In this document: positions 8,345 to 17,286 of the stretch, one piece after another
Numbering within the stretch: the stretch's first letter is position 1
Layout of the letters: every line of letters begins with the position of its first letter
Source: Paenibacillus sp. 37
Lineage (GTDB): Bacteria > Bacillota > Bacilli > Paenibacillales > Paenibacillaceae
DNA length: 64,000 nt
Direction of reading: 5' to 3'
Assembly (NCBI RefSeq): GCF_008386395.1
Contig: NZ_CP043761.1
Location: forward strand, 1,178,001-1,242,000
The notes under the pieces: model-generated
The model's database searches: none
What the model saw: the letters and a program-made list of their open reading frames with translations, nothing else
Told to the model about the DNA's origin: nothing
Position numbers and translations under genes: made by a program

Positions 8345-9394
8345 ATGAAAAAAATGAAGATTTACTTCAACCGTTGGTTCTCTGTAACGTATCATTATAT
8401 GAATGCGATTCGGGACAATGAGGACGGCATGGAATTTGAGATCTACGGTACTCATCCTGATCCGGGACACATGGCATTACAGGGCTGTGATGTTGCAGAA
8501 GTTGAACCGCGTGTAACGGGCCGGGAATATGTTGATTTTTGCCTCGACTTTTGCCGCCGTCATCAGATTGATGTATTTATTCCACGCTGGAACATGCTGG
8601 ACATCAGCAGACATATCTCCCTGTTCGAAGAGATCGGTACACGGGTTATCGTATGCTCGGACACGGAATTGCTGGAACAATTGATGGAGAAAGACCGATT
8701 TTATGAATCGGTGCGTGAGAAAGGCATTATGGAGATTCCGGATTATTTTACGGTTAGCAATGCTTCACAATTCCAGCAAGCCTATGAGGCGCTGCGTGCA
8801 CGTGGACATGATGTATGCTTCAAACCATGTAATGGTGAGGGCGGCATGGGCTTCCGGGTGATCAACAACGAGCGTGATCCATTGCAGGAGTTGTTCGGGT
8901 ATGCGCTGAACTCGATTTCATATGAAGATGCCCTGCGTGCATTCTCTTCTGCTCCGTCCTTTCCCAATGTCATGGTGATGGAGGTACTGGAAGGATATGA
9001 ATACAGCATTGATTGTCTTTCGGATCGCAATGGGAAACTATTAACGGCTATTCCGCGTAGAAAAGAAAGAGGACGTTTGCGCTTGCTCGAAGAAAACGAG
9101 GAACTGCTGGCGATTGCCCGTAATGTGGCAGAGGTATATCGGATTCCTTATAATTTTAATATACAGATGAAATATCGCAAGGATACACCGAAGCTGCTGG
9201 AGATCAATCCGCGTATGTCGGGTGGGTTGCACATGTCTTGTCTGTCCGGCGTGAACTTCCCTTATCTGGCGGTCAAGTCTGCACTTGGCCATGATATTGG
9301 ACCACTTCATCCGAAGTTTGGCATACTGGGAAGCCATATCGAACAGCCATTTATAATCGACGTTCAGAAGGTAAGCGGAGTACACCACGTCTAG
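8345..9394 (+). CDS. ATP-grasp ligase of the Ter module
   Basis: A 349-residue ATP-grasp enzyme that forms an amide- or ester-like bond through an acyl phosphate. Seen in sequence: the ATP-binding strand 'DVCFKPCNGEGGMGFRVIN' (about 155-175), 'VMEVLEGYEYSIDCL' and the metal-binding 'LLEINPRMSGG' near residue 285, as in PylC/CarB-like enzymes. ATG 8345 directly abuts the HAD gene's stop, completing the gapless operon. It probably adds an amino acid or similar group to the PRTase-derived metabolite (inference from the known Ter module). The ligand is not predictable from sequence. Confidence 0.88.
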   Translation: MKKMKIYFNRWFSVTYHYMNAIRDNEDGMEFEIYGTHPDPGHMALQGCDVAEVEPRVTGREYVDFCLDFCRRHQIDVFIPRWNMLDISRHISLFEEIGTRVIVCSDTELLEQLMEKDRFYESVREKGIMEIPDYFTVSNASQFQQAYEALRARGHDVCFKPCNGEGGMGFRVINNERDPLQELFGYALNSISYEDALRAFSSAPSFPNVMVMEVLEGYEYSIDCLSDRNGKLLTAIPRRKERGRLRLLEENEELLAIARNVAEVYRIPYNFNIQMKYRKDTPKLLEINPRMSGGLHMSCLSGVNFPYLAVKSALGHDIGPLHPKFGILGSHIEQPFIIDVQKVSGVHHV

Positions 9395-9413
9395 CTGAGA
9401 ATTTTCCTCAACA

Positions 9414-9443
9414 TTGACACCTTCTGGATGGTTTTTTTACAAT
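9414..9443 (+). promoter_or_regulatory. Sigma-A promoter for the xpaC-like/telA operon
   Basis: TTGACA (9414-9419), 18-bp spacer, TACAAT (9438-9443). It is the best vegetative promoter match in this gap. Transcription would run through the repeat at 9459-9622 before reaching the gene at 9661, giving a leader of roughly 210 bases. Confidence 0.6.
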
Positions 9444-9458
9444 ACGGATGAGAGGTTA

Positions 9459-9622
9459 TTCAAAAAGTCCACTTTTGATTACGAATAATGCCTTACGGCA
9501 TCATCAGCATCGAATATGAAATTCAGCCGAAATGTCCGTTGCTCACGTAGTTTTCCTACGCTCCGCTACTCCATTTCTATCTTCATTCCATCTTCTCGGT
9601 ACTGAAAACAAGACTTTTTGAA
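9459..9622 (+). repeat. MITE-like dispersed repeat, copy A
   Basis: A 164-bp non-coding element bounded by inverted ends TTCAAAAAGTC and GACTTTTTGAA, flanked by TA on both sides. A second copy lies inverted at 30659-30823; the two align along nearly their whole length, including the shared segment ATTCAGCCGAAATGTCCGTT. No transposase is encoded, which fits a non-autonomous element or a genus-specific intergenic repeat. Confidence 0.8.
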
Positions 9623-9660
9623 TATGCACTTTATGTGTTGTTAAGGCAGGAGGACAAGTA

Positions 9661-10413
9661 ATGTTACGGAAAACGAAGATAGGTATTGGCGCATTGGTCG
9701 GTTATGGTCTCGCGGCCATCTCGAGTCCCTTTCTACCGGATGTCATCACGTGGGCAATTCCGGCACTGGCAACTGTGGTCGGGGGACTGATTCCTTCACG
9801 TTCCACGCCGCGTACACAGGTCCAGGGTTCGTCATCAGCCCCTGTACCCATTACAGATATCGGAAATGAACCATCCCGCTTGAATGGTGGACAAGCGCCG
9901 AGCGCAGTGCCAACAGGGGCAAGAGAAGCTTCTCCGGCACAGCCTCATTCGAGCTCCACTCCCGCACAACATGCGGGCTCAGAACAAGCGAAGCCTTCCC
10001 GCACCGAACCAGATCCTGTATTTGATCCGGTGATTGAATACCTGGAGGTTCTGGAGGACATGATCATCTCCGAAGGTCAGAAGAACGAGCTGGATAATGA
10101 GATCGTGGAGAAATCACTGGCGTTGTTTGCTCGTTTGCAGCGTGTGATCCCTTCTCTTCAGGAGCTGAACAACGGGGATATCAACCATACGGTGCGCAGA
10201 CTGATTTTGAAAGACCTGAACGGGTTTATTAATCCATTTCTACGTTTAAGTGGAGAAGCCAAACGTAATAATCGGCGTATGCTACTGAATGGTCTTCGAG
10301 ACGTGGATTCCAAGATATCGGATATTGTATCAACGATTGAACATAAAGACTTAATGGAGCTCCAGAACAAAGCGGAACTAATACATCAACGGTATAACAG
10401 CTCTGAATTATAG
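9661..10413 (+). CDS. Membrane-anchored XpaC-like protein (tentative)
   Basis: A 250-residue protein with an N-terminal hydrophobic hairpin (about 8-45), a low-complexity Ser/Pro/Ala linker (about 46-120) and a helical C-terminal half starting at 'PDPVFDPVIEYLEVLE'. The start ATG 9661 follows AGGAGGAC. Position favours XpaC: in Bacillus, xpaC directly precedes a telA-type gene, as here (11-bp gap). The membrane hairpin plus helical domain also fits that family, but I do not see a decisive motif. It probably works with TelA at the membrane in the Ter response (inference). Confidence 0.5.
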   Translation: MLRKTKIGIGALVGYGLAAISSPFLPDVITWAIPALATVVGGLIPSRSTPRTQVQGSSSAPVPITDIGNEPSRLNGGQAPSAVPTGAREASPAQPHSSSTPAQHAGSEQAKPSRTEPDPVFDPVIEYLEVLEDMIISEGQKNELDNEIVEKSLALFARLQRVIPSLQELNNGDINHTVRRLILKDLNGFINPFLRLSGEAKRNNRRMLLNGLRDVDSKISDIVSTIEHKDLMELQNKAELIHQRYNSSEL

Positions 10414-10424
10414 GAGGGATTGGC

Positions 10425-11528
10425 ATGGCAACGGAATGGGCTCAGTTGAAGCAGGAAGATGAGCAACGGATTAACCAGGAAGCAACGCAGCTTATTCAGA
10501 AAGTGTCCCAAAGTGACCCGGCTCATCTGGATACCTTAATGGATGATATCGGCAAGTTGGGTGTGAAAACACAAGAGAGAGCAGGACAGACTCTCAAGCT
10601 GCTTGATCGTCCAGTCAATGAACTGATGTCCGGGAATCGGGCAGAGGTATCAAACATGATCCTGAAGCTCCGTGATGAATGTGAGAGTCTGCAGCAGAGT
10701 AAAAATGTTAGTTTTGTTGGGAAGTTGTTACGTAAAAGCCCGCTGAAAAACTACGTATATCGTTATCAATCCGTTCGCACGAACATTGATGCCATCATTA
10801 ACGGGTTGCGGGATGGCAAGGACAACCTGGAAGAAAGCATCGTGAACATGCGTCAATTGAAACGTTCTTCGATTCAGGAGATCTACAATCTGCAGACCAA
10901 AATCTCTTTTGGTAATCAATTGAAAGCATTGTTTGAAACTGAGATCGCAAAGCCCGAGAACGAGAATCGTAAAGCACATCTGGAGCGTGGGTTGCGCAAA
11001 GTGGTAACACGTACCCAATCCATGACAGAGATGATTATGCTGTACAATCAGGCGATCGCAGCTACCGACATCATTAATGATAACAATGACAAGTTGATTG
11101 ATTCAGTGAATAATGCCATTGATAAAACAGCGAATCTGATCACCGTTTCGGCCATGATTGCTATGGCACTCAATGATCAGGAGAAGGTCATTTCTGCTGT
11201 GGAAGCTACGAATAAGACGATTGAAGATCAATTCAAGGAGAACGCCAGATTGTTGAAGACAACAACAGAGAAAACTAATGAACTGTTGTCCAAACCGGCG
11301 ATGTCCCTTGAAGCCGTCAATCAGGCGATGGGTGATCTGATGTCTGCGCTGGATTTGTCCGAGCAGTCTAATCGCCGGATCATCGAGAGTTGTAATGACT
11401 ATACCAACAAGATGACAACCCTTAACGCTAAAATGAGCGATCGACTGGGTCTGGAAGGGCCGAAAGCTGCTGCCATTCCGGAGAAAAATAAACCGGATTC
11501 CAGTGCATTAGGATCTTTCCTGGATTAG
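10425..11528 (+). CDS. telA: TelA/KlaA-family toxic-anion resistance protein
   Basis: A 367-residue, almost wholly alpha-helical cytoplasmic protein. Recognisable TelA features are 'LGVKTQERAGQTLKLLDRPVN' near the start, a long coiled-coil middle (about 80-240), and the conserved C-terminal helix pair with 'NATLLKTTTEKTNELLSKPA'-type sequence near residue 280. Usual family length is 350-400, so it is full length. Start ATG 10425 follows TAGGAGGG. The family is linked with tellurite resistance and with antimicrobial and cell-envelope stress tolerance. The biochemical function is unresolved. It sits in the middle of a three-gene operon. Confidence 0.9.
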   Translation: MATEWAQLKQEDEQRINQEATQLIQKVSQSDPAHLDTLMDDIGKLGVKTQERAGQTLKLLDRPVNELMSGNRAEVSNMILKLRDECESLQQSKNVSFVGKLLRKSPLKNYVYRYQSVRTNIDAIINGLRDGKDNLEESIVNMRQLKRSSIQEIYNLQTKISFGNQLKALFETEIAKPENENRKAHLERGLRKVVTRTQSMTEMIMLYNQAIAATDIINDNNDKLIDSVNNAIDKTANLITVSAMIAMALNDQEKVISAVEATNKTIEDQFKENARLLKTTTEKTNELLSKPAMSLEAVNQAMGDLMSALDLSEQSNRRIIESCNDYTNKMTTLNAKMSDRLGLEGPKAAAIPEKNKPDSSALGSFLD

Positions 11529-11668
11529 GGTAATAGGGCGAGACTCGCTGCATAAGCCAGGAGATTGCTAGATGTATATCTTTCTACGAGGGGCGCCGAG
11601 TGCGTCTCTTTGTTTCATTTGATAGAATAAAGCTAAAATCTGGGGTTATACGAAGGAGCTTGCTGAAC

Positions 11669-12235
11669 ATGCTGGACTTTTCATTCGAGATTATTGATGA
11701 GACCAAGATTAATATTCAATACAAATATGGCAGTGAGTTCTTTAACTTTAACCTGTATTATGCAAACGGGGAGTGGACACTGCATCCATTTGACGGCATA
11801 CTGATCCAAAACCGTGAAATGTGCAGTCTGATTGTATCTGAGCTGCTCCGTAACAAAGATTTTCATGTCATGCTGGCCAAAGAGAAAATCATTTTATCCC
11901 AACTACGTACGAGTGTTAATCTCCAGTCCAATGAGCCGGATGAATGGGTTGCAGATCGGAGAAACTCAGATTATTCCAGACATGATGATGAGTTGATGGA
12001 TTACATAGGGAACCACAGTTTCGAAGACATATTACAGCTTGAGCGAGAACAGATTGAGGCCAGAGTGCAATTCTTCCAACAGATCATTCAGAGAATGTTT
12101 ATGGAGGGGCTTGGACCGGAAGATGCTGATTTTATCAAAGTTCAGGCCGTGATTCGGATATATAAAGAGACATACGATCGCCTGGGAGAGTTGAATGATG
12201 ACTACCGGGGTGATCGTGGACGCAGAAGATGGTAG
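11669..12235 (+). CDS. Uncharacterised soluble protein of the telA operon
   Basis: A 188-residue protein from ATG 11669, which has AAGGAG about 10 bases upstream; the longer frame from 11600 lacks a ribosome site. No known motif was recognised. The first part is beta-rich ('FSFEIIDETKINIQYKYG', 'FNFNLYYANGEWTLHPFDG'). The C-terminal 60 residues are predicted helix with many Glu and Arg, ending 'YRGDRGRRRW'. There is no signal or membrane segment. It lies 140 bp behind telA and ahead of a terminator, so it is probably part of the same stress operon. Confidence 0.65.
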   Translation: MLDFSFEIIDETKINIQYKYGSEFFNFNLYYANGEWTLHPFDGILIQNREMCSLIVSELLRNKDFHVMLAKEKIILSQLRTSVNLQSNEPDEWVADRRNSDYSRHDDELMDYIGNHSFEDILQLEREQIEARVQFFQQIIQRMFMEGLGPEDADFIKVQAVIRIYKETYDRLGELNDDYRGDRGRRRW

Positions 12236-12601
12236 TGAACATCTCGCTTGGTATGTAAACAGATAACTATATTTCTGCAAAGTTAGGCAGATGACCTGAG
12301 TGCAGATATGCATTTCTTTTTGATCTGAAATATGTCTGTGAGCGGGCGAGCTGTAAGCACTTAACTAGCGTGGGGAAGGGAGACCTTCCTTTTTTTACTG
12401 CCAAAATGAAGAGAAGTTTATTGTATTGGGAAAAGTAGGGTAATAAGAATAGAAGCGGCATTGTAAAATACGCTATAATAACCATATGTGTACATAGAAA
12501 TGATTACATATTGGACGCTGTGGAGAAAACAACATGTCTAATGGAGGCTCTGAGCTGGAACGTGTTATCGGTTTAGGGTGCTCCGAGCCGGAGGAATGCT
12601 T
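12236..12601 (+). other. Intergenic region between telA operon and ABC exporter
   Basis: This 366-bp gap contains the terminator at 12373-12396 and a TATAAT at 12474-12479 that may be the -10 of the exporter promoter, although no good -35 stands 16-18 bases upstream. No supported small gene was found. Confidence 0.6.
12373..12396 (+). terminator. Intrinsic terminator of the telA operon
   Basis: GGAAGG and CCTTCC arms with a GAGA tetraloop, followed by seven or more T residues. Confidence 0.8.
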
Positions 12602-14410
12602 ATGATCAAGCTGTTGTACCACCTGAAGAAGTACCGAGTTGCCGCAATTGCAGCCCTGGTCATGATGTTAATTGAGCTTGCGGTGGAGCTGGCTCAGCCT
12701 TATCTGATCTCCAAGATCATCGATAATGGGATTCAGCAGGGAGACTTATCTGTCGTCTGGTTGTGGGGCGGTGTGCTAGTTGCTAGTGCTGTTGTGGCTT
12801 TTGCGGCCGGAATTGCCAGTTCGTTCTTTGCATCCCATGCAAGTCTGGGGTTCGGATACGATCTGCGGGAGAAGTTGTATGAGAAAGTGCAAACGTTCTC
12901 TTATGCCGTCTTTAACCGGTTCGCAACGTCGTCCCTGATTACCCGATTAACGGGGGACGTGACCCAGGTTCAGGACACCGTCTTTATGAGTCTGCGCTTC
13001 ATGACACGTGTGCCCCTGGTGGTGATTGGTAGCATGATTATGGCAGTGATCGTGAACCCGAGGTTGGGTCTGCTGCTGGTTGTCATGGTGCCTGTACTGC
13101 TCATTGTTGTGGTGTGGATGATCAAAAAGGCAGCGCTACTGTTCCGCAATGTGCAGCGTAGACTGGATGCCGTCAATGGAGTCATCCAGGAGAATCTGAC
13201 AGGCATCCGGCTGATCCGTGTTTTTGTACGGATGGGCCATGAGATTGAACGCTTTGCCGGATTCAGCGGCAAGCTGATGAAAGGCACAATCTCCGCGTTG
13301 CGTCTGACGGAGACCACGATGCCGTTCATGTTGCTGATGATGAACGTATGTATCATCGCCGTGTTATGGTTTGGACGAGTTGACATCGCCTCGGGTAATG
13401 CAACCGTGGGTGAAGTGGTCGCCGTCATTAACTATCTGCTTCGCACAATTGGTGCCATGTCTGCATTGTCATGGATTCTGGTAACCTTCTCGAGAGCAAG
13501 CGCTTCGGCGCAACGGCTGAATGAAGTGTTTAATACGGAGGACACGTCGGAGACTGAACAGACGAAGTCGTTATCAACGTCTGCACCATCTGCTGGATCT
13601 ATGAAATCTTCGCATTTTCCGCAATCTGTATACCCAGCGAAGAAACAGCGCGCTGTGCAGGGAGCGGTTGAATTCCGCAGTGTGGGCTTCAGTTATCCGA
13701 ATAGTGAAATTACAGTGCTGGATAACATCACATTCTCGGCAAAAGCGGGGGAACGCATTGCCATTATGGGAGCAACTGGCTCAGGCAAATCCTCGCTCGT
13801 ACAGCTCATTCCGCGGTTATACACAGAGGATCAAGGAAAGGTGCAGATTGATGGTGCCGATGCATCAGAGCTGGATCTGTCCATGTTGCGTGGTGCGATT
13901 GGTTATGTGCCGCAGGAGGTTGTCCTGTTTACCGGTTCCATACGGGAGAATATTGCCTGGGGTCAGGAAGATGCTACCTTGGATGAGATCGTGGAAGCGG
14001 CTAAGCGCGCGCAGATCCATGAAACAATTGAGAATTTACCAAACGGTTATGATACATTGCTGGGTCAACGGGGAGTGAATCTCTCCGGTGGACAGAAGCA
14101 GCGACTTTCCATTGCACGAGCACTGGTACGTAGACCAAGAATTCTGATTCTGGACGATAGCACAAGTGCGCTGGATGTGGCTACAGAAGGCAGACTGCTC
14201 GATGCGCTGGAGGAATTGTCGTGTACCACGTTTATCATCACCCAGAAGATCAGTTCAACCACTTCGGCGGACCTGATTCTACTGCTTGATGATGGACAAC
14301 TCATTGGGCAAGGAAAACATGAAGACCTGATGGAATCGTCAGAGCTGTATCGTCGAATCCATGAATCACAATACGGGGAGGGTGCGCAGCATGTTCAAAG
14401 CATTCATTGA
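12602..14410 (+). CDS. ABC exporter half-transporter with degenerate nucleotide site
   Basis: A 602-residue type IV ABC exporter half: six membrane segments (about 1-310), then an ATPase domain with Walker A 'GATGSGKSS' and a canonical signature 'LSGGQKQR'. Walker B reads 'ILILDDSTSALD', with Asp where the catalytic Glu belongs, and the switch His is Gln in 'FIITQKISS'. Start ATG 12602 follows GGAGG by 7 bases; upstream GTG 12578 and ATG 12596 are less well placed. It overlaps the partner gene by 20 bases. A heterodimer such as YfiB/YfiC or BmrC/D is the natural model: lipid or drug export. An insertion of about 30 Ser/Thr-rich residues precedes the ATPase domain. Confidence 0.9.
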   Translation: MIKLLYHLKKYRVAAIAALVMMLIELAVELAQPYLISKIIDNGIQQGDLSVVWLWGGVLVASAVVAFAAGIASSFFASHASLGFGYDLREKLYEKVQTFSYAVFNRFATSSLITRLTGDVTQVQDTVFMSLRFMTRVPLVVIGSMIMAVIVNPRLGLLLVVMVPVLLIVVVWMIKKAALLFRNVQRRLDAVNGVIQENLTGIRLIRVFVRMGHEIERFAGFSGKLMKGTISALRLTETTMPFMLLMMNVCIIAVLWFGRVDIASGNATVGEVVAVINYLLRTIGAMSALSWILVTFSRASASAQRLNEVFNTEDTSETEQTKSLSTSAPSAGSMKSSHFPQSVYPAKKQRAVQGAVEFRSVGFSYPNSEITVLDNITFSAKAGERIAIMGATGSGKSSLVQLIPRLYTEDQGKVQIDGADASELDLSMLRGAIGYVPQEVVLFTGSIRENIAWGQEDATLDEIVEAAKRAQIHETIENLPNGYDTLLGQRGVNLSGGQKQRLSIARALVRRPRILILDDSTSALDVATEGRLLDALEELSCTTFIITQKISSTTSADLILLLDDGQLIGQGKHEDLMESSELYRRIHESQYGEGAQHVQSIH

Positions 14411-16229
14411 GCCTTTCCGTCAGCCGCCACCGCCGATTGATCCGGAGACGTTACGATCAGGCGGTGGTCGCAAACCCAAGGCACGGGCGAAGAACTGGTC
14501 AGGTACGCTAGGTCGTATCTGGACCTATCTGGCACGTCGCAAGGTTAAGCTGTCCATGGTACTGTTGATGGTGTTTGCCAGTTCCGCACTCGCTTTGCTA
14601 GGCCCCTACATGGTAGGAGTGGCCGTGGATGATTTCATCGCGGGTGAAGCCGGCGCAAGCTGGACTCGGTTTCTGATTGGATTAACCGCAGTCTATGTCT
14701 TGTTCTCTCTTACATCCTGGTTACAAAATATATGGATGATCGAAATTGCACAGGAAACCGTGTTCCGCATGCGGTATGATCTGTTCTCCCATCTGCACAA
14801 GCTGCCGATTCCATTCTTCGGTAAACGCCAGCAGGGTGAGATTATGAGCCGGGTGACCAATGATATCGAGAATGTCAGCGGTACGTTGAACAGCTCAGCG
14901 ATCCAGATTTTCTCAAGTGTATTAACGCTGCTCGGAACGTTTGGGGTTATGCTCTGGCTCAGCCCACTACTGACCCTGCTTACCTTTATCGTTGTGCCTC
15001 TGATGGCCATCGGCATGCGTTGGATAACGCGCAGAACGGGACCGCTCTTCAAGGAGCGGCAGCGCAATCTCGGTGAACTTAACGGTTATATCGAAGAGAC
15101 ATTATCCGGCCAGCGGATCATTAAGGCATTCTCCCAAGAGGAGCGTGTGATTCGCGGTTTTGAGGAGCGGAATACCCGCATCCGGATTTCCGGTTTCTGG
15201 GCACAGACCATCTCTGGTTTTATCCCGAAACTGATGAATGGATTGAACAACCTGAGCTTTGCGATTGTGGCGGGCATCGGTGGTATTCTGGCGATTCAAG
15301 GTTCGGTTACAGTCGGGGTGATTATTATCTTTGTGGAATATGCCCGTCAATTCACCCGTCCGCTGAATGATCTGGCGAACCAGTGGAATACGTTATTATC
15401 CGCAATTGCGGGGGCTGAGCGTGTATTCGAGGTGCTGGACGAAGATGAGGAAGCGAAGGATGAAGGGGCAGCGGTATCTCTGGACAAGGTAGAGGGAGCC
15501 GTTCGTTTCGACAAAGTATCCTTTGGATACGATGAAGGACGTAACATTTTGCATGACATCAGCTTTGAAGCCAAACCGGGTGAGATGATTGCCCTTGTAG
15601 GTCCGACCGGAGCGGGGAAAACAACATTGATTCAGCTGTTATCCCGTTTCTATGATCCGACAGGTGGCACATTAACGGTAGATGGTCGCGATATGACCAC
15701 CATTCGGCGTGAGAATCTGCGGTCACATATGGCATTTGTACTACAAGATTCATTTCTGTTTCAGGGTACGATTCGAGAAAATATTCGGTTTGGCCGTCTC
15801 GATGCGACGGATGAAGAGGTGGAAGCAGCCTCCCGGCTGGCGAATGCCCATTCCTTCATTGTGCGAATGAAGGACGGGTACGACAAAGTGCTCCAGGCCG
15901 ATGGGAGCGGCATTAGTCAGGGTCAGAAGCAATTACTCGCCATTGCCCGGGCAATTCTGGCCGATCCATCGATACTCGTACTGGACGAAGCGACGAGCAG
16001 TATTGATACTGTCACGGAGATTAAAATTCAGGAAGGGCTGCAACGTCTGATGCAGGGACGAACAAGTTTTGTCATTGCTCACAGGCTCAACACGATCCGT
16101 CAGGCCGACCGAATTCTGGTGCTGAAGGATGGTCATCTGTTAGAGCAAGGATCGCATGATGACCTGCTGGAACAGGGTGGTTTCTACAGCGAGTTGTATT
16201 ACAGTCAGTTGCGTAAAAAGGCTCAGTAG
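14391..16229 (+). CDS. ABC exporter half-transporter, catalytically competent partner
   Basis: A 612-residue ABC exporter half with six membrane segments (about 55-345). The ATPase domain has Walker A 'GPTGAGKTT', intact Walker B and Glu 'ILVLDEATSSID' and switch His 'VIAHRLNTI'. Its signature is altered to 'ISQGQKQ' (first Gly of SGGQ replaced by Gln). That complements the partner encoded at 12602-14410, so together they form one consensus and one degenerate ATP site. Start ATG 14391 follows GGGGAGGG. The N-terminal 40 residues are Pro/Arg-rich and cytosolic. Substrate not predictable. Confidence 0.92.
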   Translation: MFKAFIEPFRQPPPPIDPETLRSGGGRKPKARAKNWSGTLGRIWTYLARRKVKLSMVLLMVFASSALALLGPYMVGVAVDDFIAGEAGASWTRFLIGLTAVYVLFSLTSWLQNIWMIEIAQETVFRMRYDLFSHLHKLPIPFFGKRQQGEIMSRVTNDIENVSGTLNSSAIQIFSSVLTLLGTFGVMLWLSPLLTLLTFIVVPLMAIGMRWITRRTGPLFKERQRNLGELNGYIEETLSGQRIIKAFSQEERVIRGFEERNTRIRISGFWAQTISGFIPKLMNGLNNLSFAIVAGIGGILAIQGSVTVGVIIIFVEYARQFTRPLNDLANQWNTLLSAIAGAERVFEVLDEDEEAKDEGAAVSLDKVEGAVRFDKVSFGYDEGRNILHDISFEAKPGEMIALVGPTGAGKTTLIQLLSRFYDPTGGTLTVDGRDMTTIRRENLRSHMAFVLQDSFLFQGTIRENIRFGRLDATDEEVEAASRLANAHSFIVRMKDGYDKVLQADGSGISQGQKQLLAIARAILADPSILVLDEATSSIDTVTEIKIQEGLQRLMQGRTSFVIAHRLNTIRQADRILVLKDGHLLEQGSHDDLLEQGGFYSELYYSQLRKKAQ

Positions 16230-16274
16230 TCATTTGGGATAATATGTGAGAAGTAATAGAGGTTTTATTTTTAC

Positions 16275-16323
16275 AAAAAAAGAGCAGGGCTGGGGGCACG
16301 AAGCTCCTTACCTGCTCTTTTTT
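16275..16323 (+). terminator. Intrinsic terminator after ABC exporter
   Basis: AAAAAAGAGCAGG and CCTGCTCTTTTTT form long complementary arms around a 23-nt loop. The A-tract and T-tract make it usable in both directions. Confidence 0.85.
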
Positions 16324-16359
16324 GCATATTGGTTTGAAGCATAAATGGATAATGGAGCC

Positions 16360-16388
16360 ATGACGATATGTTAGAAGATGGATATAAT
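16360..16388 (+). promoter_or_regulatory. Possible promoter for small membrane protein gene
   Basis: ATGACG, 17-bp spacer, TATAAT (16383-16388). The -10 is perfect and the -35 matches TTGACA at four of six positions. Confidence 0.4.
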
Positions 16389-16426
16389 GGAATAAGTTAT
16401 TTTTTAAGGGGGGGGTCAACAGTGAA

Positions 16427-16786
16427 TTGAAAAATGAAAAAGTCGCACACAGGCTTATTTTCTTCAATATCATCTATGCTATTACGCTTTTGCCGTATCC
16501 TTTTATGTTGATAATGGGTCTATACACATATGTCTACAGTCAGTCGAGTAATCACCCATTGTTGGACATTATAACATCAGGCCTCATGGCTACGTATCCA
16601 ATTGGTGTGTTAGTCTCGTTTATTTGTTGGGCGTTCTATCATTCCGGCAAATACAAATGGGCTGTGGCAACTGCCAATTTATTTCTGGTCTGGTTAGTTG
16701 CTTTTCTAATCGTTATCCTTATTTCTGACTATATTATGGCTTTCTTTTTGTTCAATGGACAGGTTAGTGAAGTAGCAATAAAGTAA
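16427..16786 (+). CDS. Small integral membrane protein, unknown function
   Basis: A 119-residue protein with three predicted membrane helices ('LIFFNIIYAITLLPYPFMLI', about 55-75 and 82-108). Start TTG 16427 has a run of eight or more G residues 11 bases upstream; there is no ATG alternative. No family recognised. A and T content is higher than in the flanking ABC genes. It lies just after the exporter terminator with its own -10 box, so it is probably independent of the exporter. Confidence 0.6.
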   Translation: MKNEKVAHRLIFFNIIYAITLLPYPFMLIMGLYTYVYSQSSNHPLLDIITSGLMATYPIGVLVSFICWAFYHSGKYKWAVATANLFLVWLVAFLIVILISDYIMAFFLFNGQVSEVAIK

Positions 16787-16858
16787 AATGATTCTTATGG
16801 GAACGATATGCTTCATACTAATGAAGTGATGCCTTAAAAGAGAGGAGGGCAATGTGGA

Positions 16859-17194
16859 ATGGAATTCAGATTTGGAAATGGTGCTATTCTTCTACCCCCT
16901 TTACACATTACGATTATCGCAATCATTATTCTTTTCTTTCTGGTAAGGTGGAGCAAGCAATTAGAAACAAGACGTTTTACGGTTTTCTTTTATTTTTTGA
17001 TTAGTACGTTCATTACTCCAATTTATTCTCAAAGTACAACAAAAGGTGTCTTTGAGCTATGGATTCCTTTAGGATTTATAGTGATTTTCTTTTATTTGAT
17101 TCGCAGCGAAAGAAATCATCCATCTAAAATGAAAGCAAGTATTCTAGGATTTTCCATAGCCTTATATCAGTTAATTCTTCAATATGTCGGATAA
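16859..17194 (+). CDS. Small integral membrane protein, unknown function
   Basis: A 111-residue hydrophobic protein with three or four predicted membrane segments, beginning 'MEFRFGNGAILLPP'. ATG 16859 has GAGGAGGG 8-9 bases upstream. No recognisable family. It lies 72 bp behind another small membrane protein in the same direction and may share its transcript. A bidirectional terminator follows. Confidence 0.6.
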   Translation: MEFRFGNGAILLPPLHITIIAIIILFFLVRWSKQLETRRFTVFFYFLISTFITPIYSQSTTKGVFELWIPLGFIVIFFYLIRSERNHPSKMKASILGFSIALYQLILQYVG

Positions 17195-17248
17195 CGAGAA
17201 GGGACAGGATAGTTCAATAAGAACAAGTAAGCAATAGGTTGAAAACAA

Positions 17249-17280
17249 AAGAGCAGATCCTGATCACAGGACCCGCTCTT
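17249..17280. terminator. Bidirectional terminator between convergent genes
   Basis: AAGAGC...TCCTG-ATCA-CAGGA...GCTCTT forms an imperfect 14-bp stem, with A-run and T-run flanks, between the convergent genes ending at 17194 and 17287. Confidence 0.8.
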
Positions 17281-17286
17281 TCTCAT

